From a virus, in the IMG/VR virus record IMGVR_UViG_3300007513_000248, positions 1-20,287 of that record: a stretch of DNA of 20,287 bases; one strand, 5' to 3'. Shown piece after piece: positions 8,401 through 15,680 of the stretch (position 1 is the first letter of the stretch; each line of letters starts with the position of its first letter). The notes under the pieces were generated by a model. The model had not been told where the DNA came from, searched no databases, and worked only from the letters and a program-made list of their open reading frames with translations. A program made the translations under genes and the position numbers.

Positions 8401-9455
8401 ACAGGATCTGAGACTGCAAAGATAGCAGAAGTGCCTGATCCAGCCGTGTGTAATACCGCACAGTCAATGAGGTACATTTTCCCACGTTTATGGGTAATCG
8501 TTGGTTGGGTAGAGGCTCCATCATCGGTTTCAAACTGAATTCCCATACAGACGAGAAGGTCTGCATTAGCACCAGCATCAAATAGATGACCTGCATTTGA
8601 TTTTGTTCTCGCAACAACACCTTTTGTCTGTGCTGTAGGAGATGGGTTAATGAGATCAGCAGCTACAATGTGAATATGAGGCTCAAATACAAGGCTCTCT
8701 TCGTACAGTCCATTCCTCACCAAAATCACATAAGGTTGATCTGCTGATGGTGCTGGCTCCCCACGGGTTGCTGCCGTATTCGCATATGCGATAGCATCTT
8801 GAATTTTGAAAAAGTCAGCGAAGCCTTCTGCATAAGTAGTCACCCCACTCGTTGCTAAAGAAGCGGAGTCGGGGCCGGGCATAGAGACTAAATTTGTAGT
8901 GTGATCATTTGGAGCTTGAGAAGCATCGTAAGATTTTCGCCCCCTGTTCGCATCAACATAGAGAACACGACCACTGGTGCTAACCCTTCTCACATAAGCC
9001 AGAAGTCTTTGGAGGTTTTGGTTCTGGTTGTCAGCCCAACCAACGATATCTATGTCAACAGGAATGGAACCAACCGTATCTTTTCGTTCACCAGCAGCAG
9101 GGAGTTTAAGATCACCAAAACGGGTTTGACTACGAACCCGTAAAAAAACCGTATCCTCATTGGATGTGCCTAAATCTGTGATCAAACGAACAAGGTAGGA
9201 GCCTTCGTGATCTACATTAAATTTACACCAATACTGAGTAGATCCCGGCGGACTAATTAAAGCTGCTGATGATGCTACGGCACTTGGACTGTCTGGAGTG
9301 AAAACGATTGTCCAATTGTAAGTAGAAATACCTGATGTGCTTGCCACCTCACACTTGATTTCATCACCCTTACGGGCAGTTTCTACACTTTGATTTGTTG
9401 GATGGGATGTTGGGGTTCCATTATGGGTGACCGTAATACTAAAATTGGCTGACAT
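2475..9455 (-). CDS. Giant modular tail fibre/spike protein with Ig-like, beta-helix and repeated fibre modules
   Basis: A 2326-residue protein started by ATG behind a GGAGAG Shine-Dalgarno seven bases away. Residues 1-105 look like an Ig/PKD-type beta sandwich. Residues about 205-510 look like a pectate-lyase-type right-handed beta-helix: PYVILVRNGLYEESLVF near 240, followed by irregular hydrophobic coils. AEDVQDAIDDLAFF near 564 and TSESVKAYVD near 1187 are motifs common in phage fibres. Residues 1205-1412 and 1413-1610 are a divergent tandem duplication, and a weaker related stretch lies near 1975-2065. Short closing motifs such as AYDSTTNEVKVWDGGNW recur. The C-terminal 250 residues are beta-rich. 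I see no Ser/Lys autoprotease of the intramolecular-chaperone type and no convincing catalytic residues. It follows the baseplate genes, fitting a trimeric fibre or spike for host binding. A polysaccharide-degrading beta-helix is possible but not shown. Confidence 0.88.
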   Translation of the reverse strand: MSANFSITVTHNGTPTSHPTNQSVETARKGDEIKCEVASTSGISTYNWTIVFTPDSPSAVASSAALISPPGSTQYWCKFNVDHEGSYLVRLITDLGTSNEDTVFLRVRSQTRFGDLKLPAAGERKDTVGSIPVDIDIVGWADNQNQNLQRLLAYVRRVSTSGRVLYVDANRGRKSYDASQAPNDHTTNLVSMPGPDSASLATSGVTTYAEGFADFFKIQDAIAYANTAATRGEPAPSADQPYVILVRNGLYEESLVFEPHIHIVAADLINPSPTAQTKGVVARTKSNAGHLFDAGANADLLVCMGIQFETDDGASTQPTITHKRGKMYLIDCAVLHTAGSGTSAIFAVSDPVSSTTFTAETYIIDSYVYNSLSTAGQTAITANCYCGKLFIIGSTVFGDSAIKANPIIANVVAETFDLLVDRSVVAGKNGSNGYGILTNASTTRIRWSEVTSSFVGRTLHIGEGGSLAKAGDVKVYLSFSDFGIAPIHFDTTGMVLANTVLDVSSCKYGDPTSGAAAPGYVFAGTKPNIFATHTQAKSIHYQNNYPDPFSGGVVAIPLANQLGAEDVQDAIDDLAFFATTQGAFNAYGSLDVAYDGFTSVNPPVAGSGAGRKISADAGPVVIQASSTPALPNLSGAGVDKFGANDPRHGHLQIEGSIEVGGISAPEIELDPNYLAMGPRLNLGHTVWPSDIAANADRRSLPAGIIQGNSRDSSHSYNLRLQTQSSTTTSNGSVGWVIIQGGDTLETDGATAGPHSGDVFLQGGSYLPATQSSGINCPAGTIFVIPGASTAAGADEPYGWMRLVNPLAMTAATLTANAAATLPTTCAGNITFATPMGEVVIELLTGYANMSLLLSALNTAHNGTEGVLRGVGLLVFSETSGKVVVTTTAKGELADVVYVSDEPTSPAVANDLNLNLGEFKVSSGAVYVAGTAPEFVNLHCSNTQEITIGGAAAGTMPMIYDAVTGKLTVPGLIDPKGMIFDEVAYTNANVPTAANQGALFVSDGSASLTDNGLYYKAESDATPVLIATSSGLASSGDRIENAAQTTKVIAQTADTIDFMTDNTLYWQIDNTGKLQGVMGGGSGVATHQFEIYNASHSKMAIKAGTSEKAAIDFYDLATFMFTVHYDNSTDMFTMANASDLAKGITIDHASGVVHVGTSLKVGVSASVVITGIIDDDTMSSASADTLSTSESVKAYVDANAVALADWSVISTNLVPDAVGQDLGTTTKPVRFLQVQGVDSGLIGGINFTEDPSGTPVPVGILHAYAHGITPYDKTLQFLGQYDDTLANVAGSGQSITLNIAGVDTNNAALAMFRIKGDLINAANLESTIDFDLYQNNSATPQTMFSLFADTANSKIAQVRFEVPLLLKNYATGSLPSSGTILAGTIAYDSTTNEVKVWDGGNWSAMGGSGGLTNWSENSTNLVPNTATQTFGEVASTVQTIFVQSDQGGTKDKGLHFADSGGSERGFHVMEGSNSYGKSSHHFASTYAETKANLTTGHGTGVVWRGEATDGAVYIMRQISNFTDIANLESQVDFDYGDNPGWTTMFSFFKDTSSTQAAQVRFETPLALNSYPTASLPTATEYRDGALVFDTTVNAIKVKHSGIWNGLTGSGNLSGSGSAQQVGVFDGAGNVVGQAEFLFDSANKTLTVDSSNSNMASYLELTNSGVGANEDEWRVGRDQYGVFRIDHQGKDLSAATLMVEGVPAIASLPQELILKVDNGNGAGIQSATYTINLNSNGATDNTWSVVSPTVASANIDVATITTTKVALAGAINTLLGLITNYSSSVETTNTGPNQPYYDVLLQAINPTATYDIAVSGTAMENDAGGGISYTLQPFGWKAVLHIDTEETARGARHNLGLQGVYGNLWQEDQFIFGKATGSNIIKITSGDITPFDSTFPNGTTRANGLVIFGNDPAIPTAYGMLRMNNGSFQLSNLDDGVNGILLQFSEEQTATIQAAAATNKTTFKVQGNSDSTATNGSEICRILQIEHETEAAPDKGGGIETKYEFNNKGLGFFNFQLTDASNGQEDSQCFIKTLINGTSTASLVISAGKTTFAKAIKIGVDASTTTNVWDGAAWVIGAKEPSTISATETGSPLTSTLHHQYTASKKSQIIDARELVVVRKGRDIAYPDDINPSTNEVDFVQSIGNSRHLYTPTLKSDTSSSEEMVGWFLTNTQAQAITSDLNYYTEIAIPYPANKMGGDFGGTNALFEVKIWYYGQCDDIMGSIVDIDASDRPTITLSLHNTADGVLIGQEAKANTATTINAGVNVGTINNYLFENSNADLDLSSLATVPNAGDTLRVTINIAFPSGRTNDRIPHMVGRVTAKFKQES
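4626..5843 (-). repeat. Two-copy tandem duplication (~200 residues each) inside the giant fibre protein
   Basis: Copy A spans residues 1205-1412 (5220-5843) and copy B residues 1413-1610 (4626-5219). Both begin with WS(V/E)xSTNLVP, reach an ANLES..DFD motif 117 and 112 residues later, then TMFS(L/F)F.DT and AQVRFE.PL.L..Y.T.SLP, and end with a D(S/T)T.N..KV...G.W closing hairpin 196 and 189 residues after the opening Trp. The matching order and spacing show duplication of a whole structural module. Divergence at many positions says it is old. Confidence 0.85.
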
Positions 9456-9496
9456 TTGTAACTCTCCATAAAAGATCGGTAGTCATATAAAACAAG

Positions 9497-11008
9497 TCAT
9501 AGATAAAATAGGGAAGAAACATCCTCTCCAATCCTATCTTTTGGTGTCCTTACTCCCAACCTATCTACCGTAAGACGGTATGATTGTGCTGTTGCTGTTC
9601 CTTTCATCCTTTGATCTAAACGAATAGTAGAAAGTCCTAATTTCACTTTGGTAGATGACCCCGAAGTGAAACCAACCCTTCCACCATTAGATTCCAATAG
9701 GAACTCCATTCGATAATTTCCTTTATTTTGACCATCTATAATGGTCAGGATCGTGCCTTCTCCACAAGAAGAGAAGTCTTGATCAAGGTCTTTTATAGTG
9801 TTTCCATTGAGAACCGTTAATTTCCCACTCAATCCATTAGAGGTTGTATAGGATCGTGGAGTGTTATCTGCTCCCAAAGGAAAGCAAAGAATATCCTTGA
9901 CCCTGTAGGTTCCCTTGTTCACACCACTCAGAATTTCTAAGGAAGCACCTATTGGTACGCTCTGAAAGTTTTTTGAAGTGTCTGTAAACAAAGATCTATC
10001 TGTAAGGGTAGCTCCGTACCCTGTTATTTCTTTTGCCCCACTACAAAATTTGCGAAAATCCTCATAATAAGAGAGGTCATAGTCCATAGATAAGACATCT
10101 GTAAAAACTTGCTGATAGACCTCTCTGAATAAATGTCTGAATTCATAGAGCGTGTGGGCTGGTTTCAGAATCTGCATCACCAGCGGTAAATTATTGAAAA
10201 TCTTTTGGATATTCTCTGAGAATTCTGAAACAAGATGATGAGTATGCCCTCCGTCCTCAGAAGCTAAAACCTTGAATTGATATATTTCATGGGTGTGGGT
10301 TTCACCCTCTCCATCAAGACTGATAGTCTTCCCATTACCATCACTATCCATTCGTATCGTATGATAATGATCTTCATCTGAAGAGGTGGTTTTCACATTC
10401 AAAAGGGAAACTTCAAATTCAAACTGATCTGCAAGTCTGTAAGCTGAATTAGGTGTCCTCTTCATCTCCATAGATTTCTCTATGATCTGAATATCCCCTT
10501 CAGTCAAGAGCCTAATCCCTTCTTTAACTGTAGAAAGTCTTGAACCATTTAGAAGAAGAACAATCATCTTCTTCAGAAATGTTCTGTGTTCTATGTCGCT
10601 GTCCAACTTGAATGTGAAATCACGATAATGAGGATTGACCAGCCCACCAAGGATCTGGTAGAGAAATTCTGGTCTTGTGAAATCAAAATCACTGTCTGAA
10701 TAGACCTCTTGTGCTACTACCTGTATCTTAGCTATTTGCTCGGCTGCACTTTGAAGTTGCAAGGTATAGAAAGGCCCCTTCACCTGAGAGATATAATTGC
10801 TTGGTAGCAAAGACATCAAGACTTCCAGTATTCTCTCAGTCTGAATCCTAACTCCCCTGTACCACTCCTGACCTGTCTCCTCTATAGGAGAGGGGTTTAT
10901 GGCTACGCTGTTGGGAAAGGTCTTCTCAGAGCCTTCTACATAGTCTGTTTCTGGAAGCTTTGATCCTTCACTATTATATGGAACAAAAGGGTCTTTCTTT
11001 ATCGACAT
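9497..11008 (-). CDS. Baseplate-associated protein following J (gpI-like position) with three HxH motifs
   Basis: A 503-residue protein whose ATG lies two bases after the stop of the J gene. GGGGGA inside the end of J acts as the ribosome binding site. Residues 50-180 are helical, with LLPSNYISQVKGPFYTLQLQ (67-86), RPEFLYQILGGLV (112-124) and FLKKMIVLLLNGSR (144-157). A Gly/Asp-rich insert at about 208-262 carries HYH (214-216), HTH (238-240) and HTHH (255-258), a plausible metal-binding beta-hairpin. Residues 265-320 are again helical. The C-terminal third holds two ungapped 35-residue repeats (340-374 and 404-438) sharing G.NKG.YR. Its place after J matches gpI/wedge-periphery proteins of contractile phages, but the sequence does not let me name a family. 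It probably joins the baseplate to the fibres encoded next. The gap to the fibre gene is 41 bases. Confidence 0.82.
   Translation of the reverse strand: MSIKKDPFVPYNSEGSKLPETDYVEGSEKTFPNSVAINPSPIEETGQEWYRGVRIQTERILEVLMSLLPSNYISQVKGPFYTLQLQSAAEQIAKIQVVAQEVYSDSDFDFTRPEFLYQILGGLVNPHYRDFTFKLDSDIEHRTFLKKMIVLLLNGSRLSTVKEGIRLLTEGDIQIIEKSMEMKRTPNSAYRLADQFEFEVSLLNVKTTSSDEDHYHTIRMDSDGNGKTISLDGEGETHTHEIYQFKVLASEDGGHTHHLVSEFSENIQKIFNNLPLVMQILKPAHTLYEFRHLFREVYQQVFTDVLSMDYDLSYYEDFRKFCSGAKEITGYGATLTDRSLFTDTSKNFQSVPIGASLEILSGVNKGTYRVKDILCFPLGADNTPRSYTTSNGLSGKLTVLNGNTIKDLDQDFSSCGEGTILTIIDGQNKGNYRMEFLLESNGGRVGFTSGSSTKVKLGLSTIRLDQRMKGTATAQSYRLTVDRLGVRTPKDRIGEDVSSLFYL
9695..9991 (-). repeat. Two 35-residue beta repeats in the post-J baseplate protein
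   Basis: Residues 340-374 (9887-9991) and 404-438 (9695-9799) align without gaps, with 13 of 35 identical positions by hand count. Shared positions include Asp, Phe, Gly-x-x-Leu-x-Ile and the strongest stretch G.NKG.YR. Each probably forms a small beta-hairpin module of the kind that recurs in tail and fibre proteins. The 64-residue offset leaves a 29-residue linker between them. Confidence 0.65.
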
Positions 11009-11010
11009 TC

Positions 11011-14000
11011 TTAGTATCCCCCACTGGAGGAATATGAAGTACCTGCTGACAGACGATTGGAAACACTGTCAGAATCGTATAAAAATTCAAAGGTTCCCGG
11101 AATTAGATACTCAATCGGCCCAGTTTCAATACTGGAAACACCTTCACTTCTACCTACAAAATAAGTCACATCGTAAGTATATGAAGTTGGAATTTCTTCA
11201 TAGGACATCGTGACCAAAACCCTGTTGGCTGTCATACTAACAGCAAGATCGTTTATTTCATTCTCTGTCTTTGAAGGATAAAGAGCCTGTAGTGTCTCCT
11301 GATCTGAGTATCCTTGGATAGACATCCCTTCATATCCTATGATGAAAGCCCTTCCCGATTTCTCTACAAAAGGAAGCCCCTCACTATTAGGAATATCTAC
11401 AATTATTTCTAACGGAGTGGTTCCTTGATACACGGCTCTGAATTCATTTACTGATCCACCACCTGTTAAGGTATCTGAGTTTAGGGGGTCTTTGATGAGA
11501 TATGTGCAGACCTCATTTGTAGACCAAGCATCTATTTTCACAATGTCAGCATCTTCACTGGCATCTATAGCTTCTCTTACAACATAGGATTCTTCTGTTC
11601 TACTCACCTTTGTAAGAGGAACCACCACATAAGAAACACCAGTGGTATTATCTATCACTTCAATAATATCAGATTGTCTAAGGGGTGTTCCGAAAGATAG
11701 AGAATTAAAGAGGTTGTATAATCTTCCTCTGAGTAATCGATCCACTACGGACATTTCAGCCCCTTGTGAAAGAATGACCGTTGCAGAAATATCTACAATA
11801 TTCCTAACAGCCTCTTTCACAACAACATCGGCTGTTAAATGCTTCATATTGTTAATGCTGTTCTGAGCCACACTCAACATAGAATTCACCGAATACGTCA
11901 CAGTGTAATTCTCATCATGCTTATAGGAAGCTATAACCACAGATCCTGACGGAATAGCACTGTTTTCGGTTCTCTGAATACCAAGAGGGGTATTATCATC
12001 TCCTTCAATAACTCTATAATCAGGAAAAGAAGAAGTAGGTGAAGCGTACTCCGTACCCTCAGAATCTGTGATAACTATCGTCAAAGGGTTAATCCCTAAA
12101 TACCGAAGATAATCAACAGTATTTCCAACCAAGATATGTTCTTCATCAGTAACAGTTGTGACTGAACCAAGATCCTTCTCTGTACTTATTTGTATGTGGT
12201 CAGCAGCTAAGGTTGAGTACCCCATTTCCAGAATAGATTGTTTGCGGTATAGGGCATATTCGGTATCGGTAAGAACCACATTACTTCCAGAAACGTCAAT
12301 CAAAGAAAGTACTGGCTGTCTGGACATTGTGAAAGCATTGCTGGTGCGGTAGCGGTAATCTCCCATGACGACATCTGTTAAATCAAGATCAGCAGGGTCA
12401 TTATATTGACTGGAAAGCTGAATTCTATTGTAAGAAAGAATGGTCAGCCCTGTTAAAACGAAATTCGTACCTTCACTGTGGTTTCGGATACCATAAGGAG
12501 GAACCTCATCAGGCAAATCTAAAACTTCTATCAAGGGATTGTCCAGCGTAAGATTTTGATCTTGGATTTCAAAAATAAGATCCTGCGGATCACCAACCAC
12601 TTCAAATTGAACATCCCTCTTTGTTTCAAAAGAAAAGGCAAAATTGTCTGTAACGATTGAATCTTGCGACCCCCGTATATAAACATCAACCTTCCCACCT
12701 TTGTGTTGTTGAAGGGTGTTGTCATAATCTCTCTTCATCAGGCTCTCTCCAGAACCAACAATCTTACTTTCAGCCACACCAGCCAAACCTGAAACCAACT
12801 GCCGATAGCCTTGAAGGGTTCCTGTATCTACAGAGGAAAGGGTGTGCTGCGCCCTTACAGCCAATTCTCTATTACTCTCTTGATCTCTACCTCCAAAGAA
12901 AGTCTCTTTATTCCTCACAAGTACGTTCAAACCCGTAACAGTAGTGATTTTCCCCACCGAAACATTTCCAACAAGCCCAGAAGAATTGCAGATAGCAAAT
13001 GTCGTAACCTCATACCACCCCGTAGAAGGGTCGTAGTGTGAGATCAAATTCCGTAATGAAATTTCAGTATAGGCTGTCGTTCTAAAGGAGAGGCTTCCAG
13101 CAGAAATTGTCGTACCAAGAGGGATACTATGCGTTGTTGTTGGTTTTGAAGTTACATAGAAGGTGACTTGACCTCTGGAGGGAGTGCCACCTCTTCTATA
13201 AACCCCAACATTAGAAGCCAGTTTTTCAAAAGCAGCATCTATAAGATTCTGCGCTTTCATTGAATTTTTGAGGTAAAAAGACTGAGCTAAAGCCTGTTTG
13301 TATGGTGAAGAGGCTGGTGAGATTGAAAACCCTGAATTTGTAGGATCATCAATCTCTAATAGAGTGCTGAAAGACTGTGTACGAGAAAGGAAATCAATAA
13401 GAAATCGTAACCTCACGCTCTCAGCAGACATTGGATCTATAAAAGTATCTCTTAATACCGCACCGGGCTGAACAGCTATGTTTTCATTGGCTCTGTGAAT
13501 GGAGGTAACAATTTCCCTAACTACCTGTCTTCTGGAAACAGTGGGCAATGAGGCAGTATTCAAAGAAAGCTGTATCGGATATCCAACAACCTCTAAAGAA
13601 TACGGACTTTCAAACTCCACACCAGAAATCGTATTGTAATAAACCGCAGTTACTACATAATATAAAGGTCTATCCAAAGGAGTAGAAGAGAACTCATTAT
13701 CAGGTACTGTAGAAGGAGTTGAATTTATGCTCCCAAGCCTATTGTGAGTGAAAGAGTATCGGTTTTTCTTGGCAATGCTCTCTACTGTAATCGAAGTCCT
13801 AAATTGTGTGGTCGCTTCATTAACCGCCATTCTCTCGTTAAATTCAACAGATACGGTATCTCCTTTAGTGTCTTCCTGATACCCAAAAACCCGAAAGTAA
13901 AGGGGGTCTACAGTAAGATCTCCATTAGCATCCACAGATGGAGTAGAGTCTACTGCCAGTTGTCCAATTATGGTAGTATCCTCAATCACTTTATCAACAT

Positions 14001-14517
14001 CTCCTATGGGAGATGGATTAAGGAGTTTATACCCTATTGATCCACCACCCTCTGAAGTAGCTGCGTAGTAATTCATACCAAGGAACTGTCTTTCATAGGA
14101 ATTGGAAGCAGCTATCTCTGCGGAAAGTCTCACAAGTCCAGTTAATCTTTCTACCCTTACTCCAACAGGAATCCCCGACACAGCAGGTAGCTCTTCACTC
14201 TGCAATAGAGTGACCCTAATTAATGCTTCCTCCGTGACTGAACCATCTGTTAGGATAGACCTAACCTTTATTATGTTTTCCCCTATCATTAAAAGGTATC
14301 CATCTGGATACTTAGAGGGGCTTGGTATTGAAAAAGTCTCCCCTTCAAATGTGATTAGGTCTGGATTATCTTCAAAATCCCTCCCCAAAACAGAAATCTG
14401 TAAGTAGGCAGTGTTAGGATCTATTTTGCCTTGAAAAAACCTACTTTCTATAGATGTGGAAAAGCTAAACTCCTCTCTATACTTCCCATCTGGACATAAA
14501 AAACTTGGTGATATCAT
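11011..14517 (-). CDS. Baseplate J-like (T4 gp6-like) wedge protein with large N- and C-terminal extensions
   Basis: A 1168-residue protein. The J core is clear: YRRGGTPSRGQVTFYV near 436-451, then IPLGTTISAGSLSFRTTA, FFGGRDQESNRELAVRAQ near 537-555 and the following GYRQLVSGLAGV, KVDVYIRG near 612, and the C-terminal part DVVVKEAVRNIVDISATVIL near 890-910 with FGTPLRQSDIIEVI. Residues about 20-110 resemble an Ig-like domain and 115-330 an FnIII-like beta region. About 180 residues follow the J core and end in SSSGGY. T4 gp6 is about 660 residues, so this protein is nearly twice that size. J proteins dimerise between neighbouring wedges to form the inner ring of the baseplate. The gap from the gp25-like gene is 11 bases with only a weak GAAG-type ribosome site, so translational coupling is likely. 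Confidence 0.93.
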   Translation of the reverse strand: MISPSFLCPDGKYREEFSFSTSIESRFFQGKIDPNTAYLQISVLGRDFEDNPDLITFEGETFSIPSPSKYPDGYLLMIGENIIKVRSILTDGSVTEEALIRVTLLQSEELPAVSGIPVGVRVERLTGLVRLSAEIAASNSYERQFLGMNYYAATSEGGGSIGYKLLNPSPIGDVDKVIEDTTIIGQLAVDSTPSVDANGDLTVDPLYFRVFGYQEDTKGDTVSVEFNERMAVNEATTQFRTSITVESIAKKNRYSFTHNRLGSINSTPSTVPDNEFSSTPLDRPLYYVVTAVYYNTISGVEFESPYSLEVVGYPIQLSLNTASLPTVSRRQVVREIVTSIHRANENIAVQPGAVLRDTFIDPMSAESVRLRFLIDFLSRTQSFSTLLEIDDPTNSGFSISPASSPYKQALAQSFYLKNSMKAQNLIDAAFEKLASNVGVYRRGGTPSRGQVTFYVTSKPTTTHSIPLGTTISAGSLSFRTTAYTEISLRNLISHYDPSTGWYEVTTFAICNSSGLVGNVSVGKITTVTGLNVLVRNKETFFGGRDQESNRELAVRAQHTLSSVDTGTLQGYRQLVSGLAGVAESKIVGSGESLMKRDYDNTLQQHKGGKVDVYIRGSQDSIVTDNFAFSFETKRDVQFEVVGDPQDLIFEIQDQNLTLDNPLIEVLDLPDEVPPYGIRNHSEGTNFVLTGLTILSYNRIQLSSQYNDPADLDLTDVVMGDYRYRTSNAFTMSRQPVLSLIDVSGSNVVLTDTEYALYRKQSILEMGYSTLAADHIQISTEKDLGSVTTVTDEEHILVGNTVDYLRYLGINPLTIVITDSEGTEYASPTSSFPDYRVIEGDDNTPLGIQRTENSAIPSGSVVIASYKHDENYTVTYSVNSMLSVAQNSINNMKHLTADVVVKEAVRNIVDISATVILSQGAEMSVVDRLLRGRLYNLFNSLSFGTPLRQSDIIEVIDNTTGVSYVVVPLTKVSRTEESYVVREAIDASEDADIVKIDAWSTNEVCTYLIKDPLNSDTLTGGGSVNEFRAVYQGTTPLEIIVDIPNSEGLPFVEKSGRAFIIGYEGMSIQGYSDQETLQALYPSKTENEINDLAVSMTANRVLVTMSYEEIPTSYTYDVTYFVGRSEGVSSIETGPIEYLIPGTFEFLYDSDSVSNRLSAGTSYSSSGGY

Positions 14518-14528
14518 ATCTTCAAACC

Positions 14529-15653
14529 CTAATAAGTATTATTGTTGGATACCAACTGTGCTGATCCCATTCTTGCTATGACTTTACCGTCTTGTAAGAT
14601 ACTACTCACAGTACTTGGGTTGCTATATAGTACTGTTACTTGCAGTCTCTGAGAACTGGCACTTTGAACTACCACATCAATAAGGAAAGTTGTTGGGTCT
14701 GTTGGGGAGGGGATTGTCTCAACGCTTAATATCCTGTAAAGCCTTTCTTTTAGAGTGAGCTTTTGATATTTCCCACTCATAGTCTGATACTCCTGTATCT
14801 GAGACAAAGCTCTCCTTACTTCAGCAGAGACTGCTGAAGAGACTGCTCCAAGAGCCTTTCTTCCAACCTTCTGCCTAAGACTTGTGCCATATCCTTTATA
14901 GAAAAGATTGGAGCCTCTATCTGTGAGCAAGATTTTCAAGCAACTTTGGTAGAGAAGATTCTCATTGTCTACAAATAAAAGCCCCCCATTAGGCCCGAAT
15001 CTAAAGTCATTTTCTATTTCATTTGCTTGACACCTGCGGCATTGGTTTGGGTGTGTAAAATAAGAGAGCCTGAAAGAATGGTTGCTCTTTACGGTTTGTG
15101 AAAACTGTATCCCTCTTGTGAAAAAATATGTTTCTTCTTGATTAAGGCTCCATGAGGGGAAAACTTTTTTTCCTCTCGCCCCTGCCTGTAGGTCAAAGCC
15201 AATATGTGGAGCAGCTTTGCCCAAGACCTGAATAATAGAACTTGAGCCATGTGTTGCAAGATCAGTCAGAGACAAAAATCCGTTGTTATTTTCAACCAAA
15301 AGACTTGTAGCCCTTTTCCGTATTTCTTTGACCAGATCCTTAATTGACAAGCGGTTTTGAAAAGAAGAAGTTTTCAGCGTTAGCTCTATGTGATCTTCCG
15401 TAGAGGAAATTATAAGAGTGTTTTCATATTTGGGAATAAAGAAGGGGCCAGCAATTCTGGATTTTATAGAAGCAGGGGTGTAAAGACCTCCTGACGGAAT
15501 AACCATATCGTTTGCATAGAGGATTGTTCCTCTGGTTGGGCTGCTAAAGATAGGCTGTCTGGTTGAGATAGTCCTACCATCCCCACTCAAAGTAACTGCT
15601 TCTTCAATAGTTTGGTGGGGGCAGGAAAAAGCTAATTGGATATCAAAAGACAT
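14529..15653 (-). CDS. Baseplate wedge protein with C-terminal gp25-like domain, N-terminal extension and CxxC motif
   Basis: A 374-residue protein ending in TAG. Residues about 228-345 match the gp25/gpW-type wedge pattern: NENLLYQSCLKILLTDRGSN (230-249), YKGYGTSLRQKVG (252-264), and a helix VSAEVRRALSQIQEYQ (275-290) before a terminal beta region. T4 gp25 is about 130 residues; here some 225 extra residues precede it. Residues 40-160 look beta-rich, with the recurring phage structural pattern FLSLTDLATHGSSSIIQVLG (126-145). HPNQCRRC (201-208) contains Cys205 and Cys208, and CPH lies at 11-13; these could form a zinc site, which is inference. It sits directly before J, as gp25-like genes do in many contractile phages. 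The 52-base leader holds an inverted repeat covering its ribosome site, so its translation may be controlled. Confidence 0.82.
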   Translation of the reverse strand: MSFDIQLAFSCPHQTIEEAVTLSGDGRTISTRQPIFSSPTRGTILYANDMVIPSGGLYTPASIKSRIAGPFFIPKYENTLIISSTEDHIELTLKTSSFQNRLSIKDLVKEIRKRATSLLVENNNGFLSLTDLATHGSSSIIQVLGKAAPHIGFDLQAGARGKKVFPSWSLNQEETYFFTRGIQFSQTVKSNHSFRLSYFTHPNQCRRCQANEIENDFRFGPNGGLLFVDNENLLYQSCLKILLTDRGSNLFYKGYGTSLRQKVGRKALGAVSSAVSAEVRRALSQIQEYQTMSGKYQKLTLKERLYRILSVETIPSPTDPTTFLIDVVVQSASSQRLQVTVLYSNPSTVSSILQDGKVIARMGSAQLVSNNNTY

Positions 15654-15655
15654 AG

Positions 15656-15680
15656 GTATTCCTCTCTCTCATAGGAATAC
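15656..15680 (-). promoter_or_regulatory. Perfect 8-bp hairpin over the ribosome binding site of the gp25-like gene
   Basis: On the coding strand GTATTCCT (15680-15673) is followed by a nine-base loop (15672-15664) and then AGGAATAC (15663-15656). The arms are exact reverse complements. The Shine-Dalgarno GAGAGAGGA runs from the loop into the 3' arm, and the ATG begins two bases after the stem. In RNA the folded form would hide AGGA and crowd the start codon. There is no U-tract after the stem, so it does not read as a terminator. Regulation by upstream translation, a protein or temperature is inference. Confidence 0.6.

Noticed and set aside
2475-9455. Possible intein or frameshifted gene fusion in the very long frame
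   Set aside because: No intein splice motifs (N-terminal Cys/Ser block with terminal His-Asn) were seen, the frame is continuous, and the modules are all typical of fibres.
1-9455. Diversity-generating retroelement target in the fibre genes
   Set aside because: No reverse transcriptase, template repeat or clustered near-identical DNA repeat was found in the window.
9456-9496. Terminator or promoter in the 41-base gap before the giant fibre gene
   Set aside because: No stem followed by a T-run and no convincing -35/-10 pair; the gap holds only a normal GGAGAG ribosome site.
14529-14531. Recoding of TAG or TGA as sense codons, as in some large phages
   Set aside because: TAG, TGA and TAA each end at least one gene at a sensible place next to the following start, and no gene needs readthrough.
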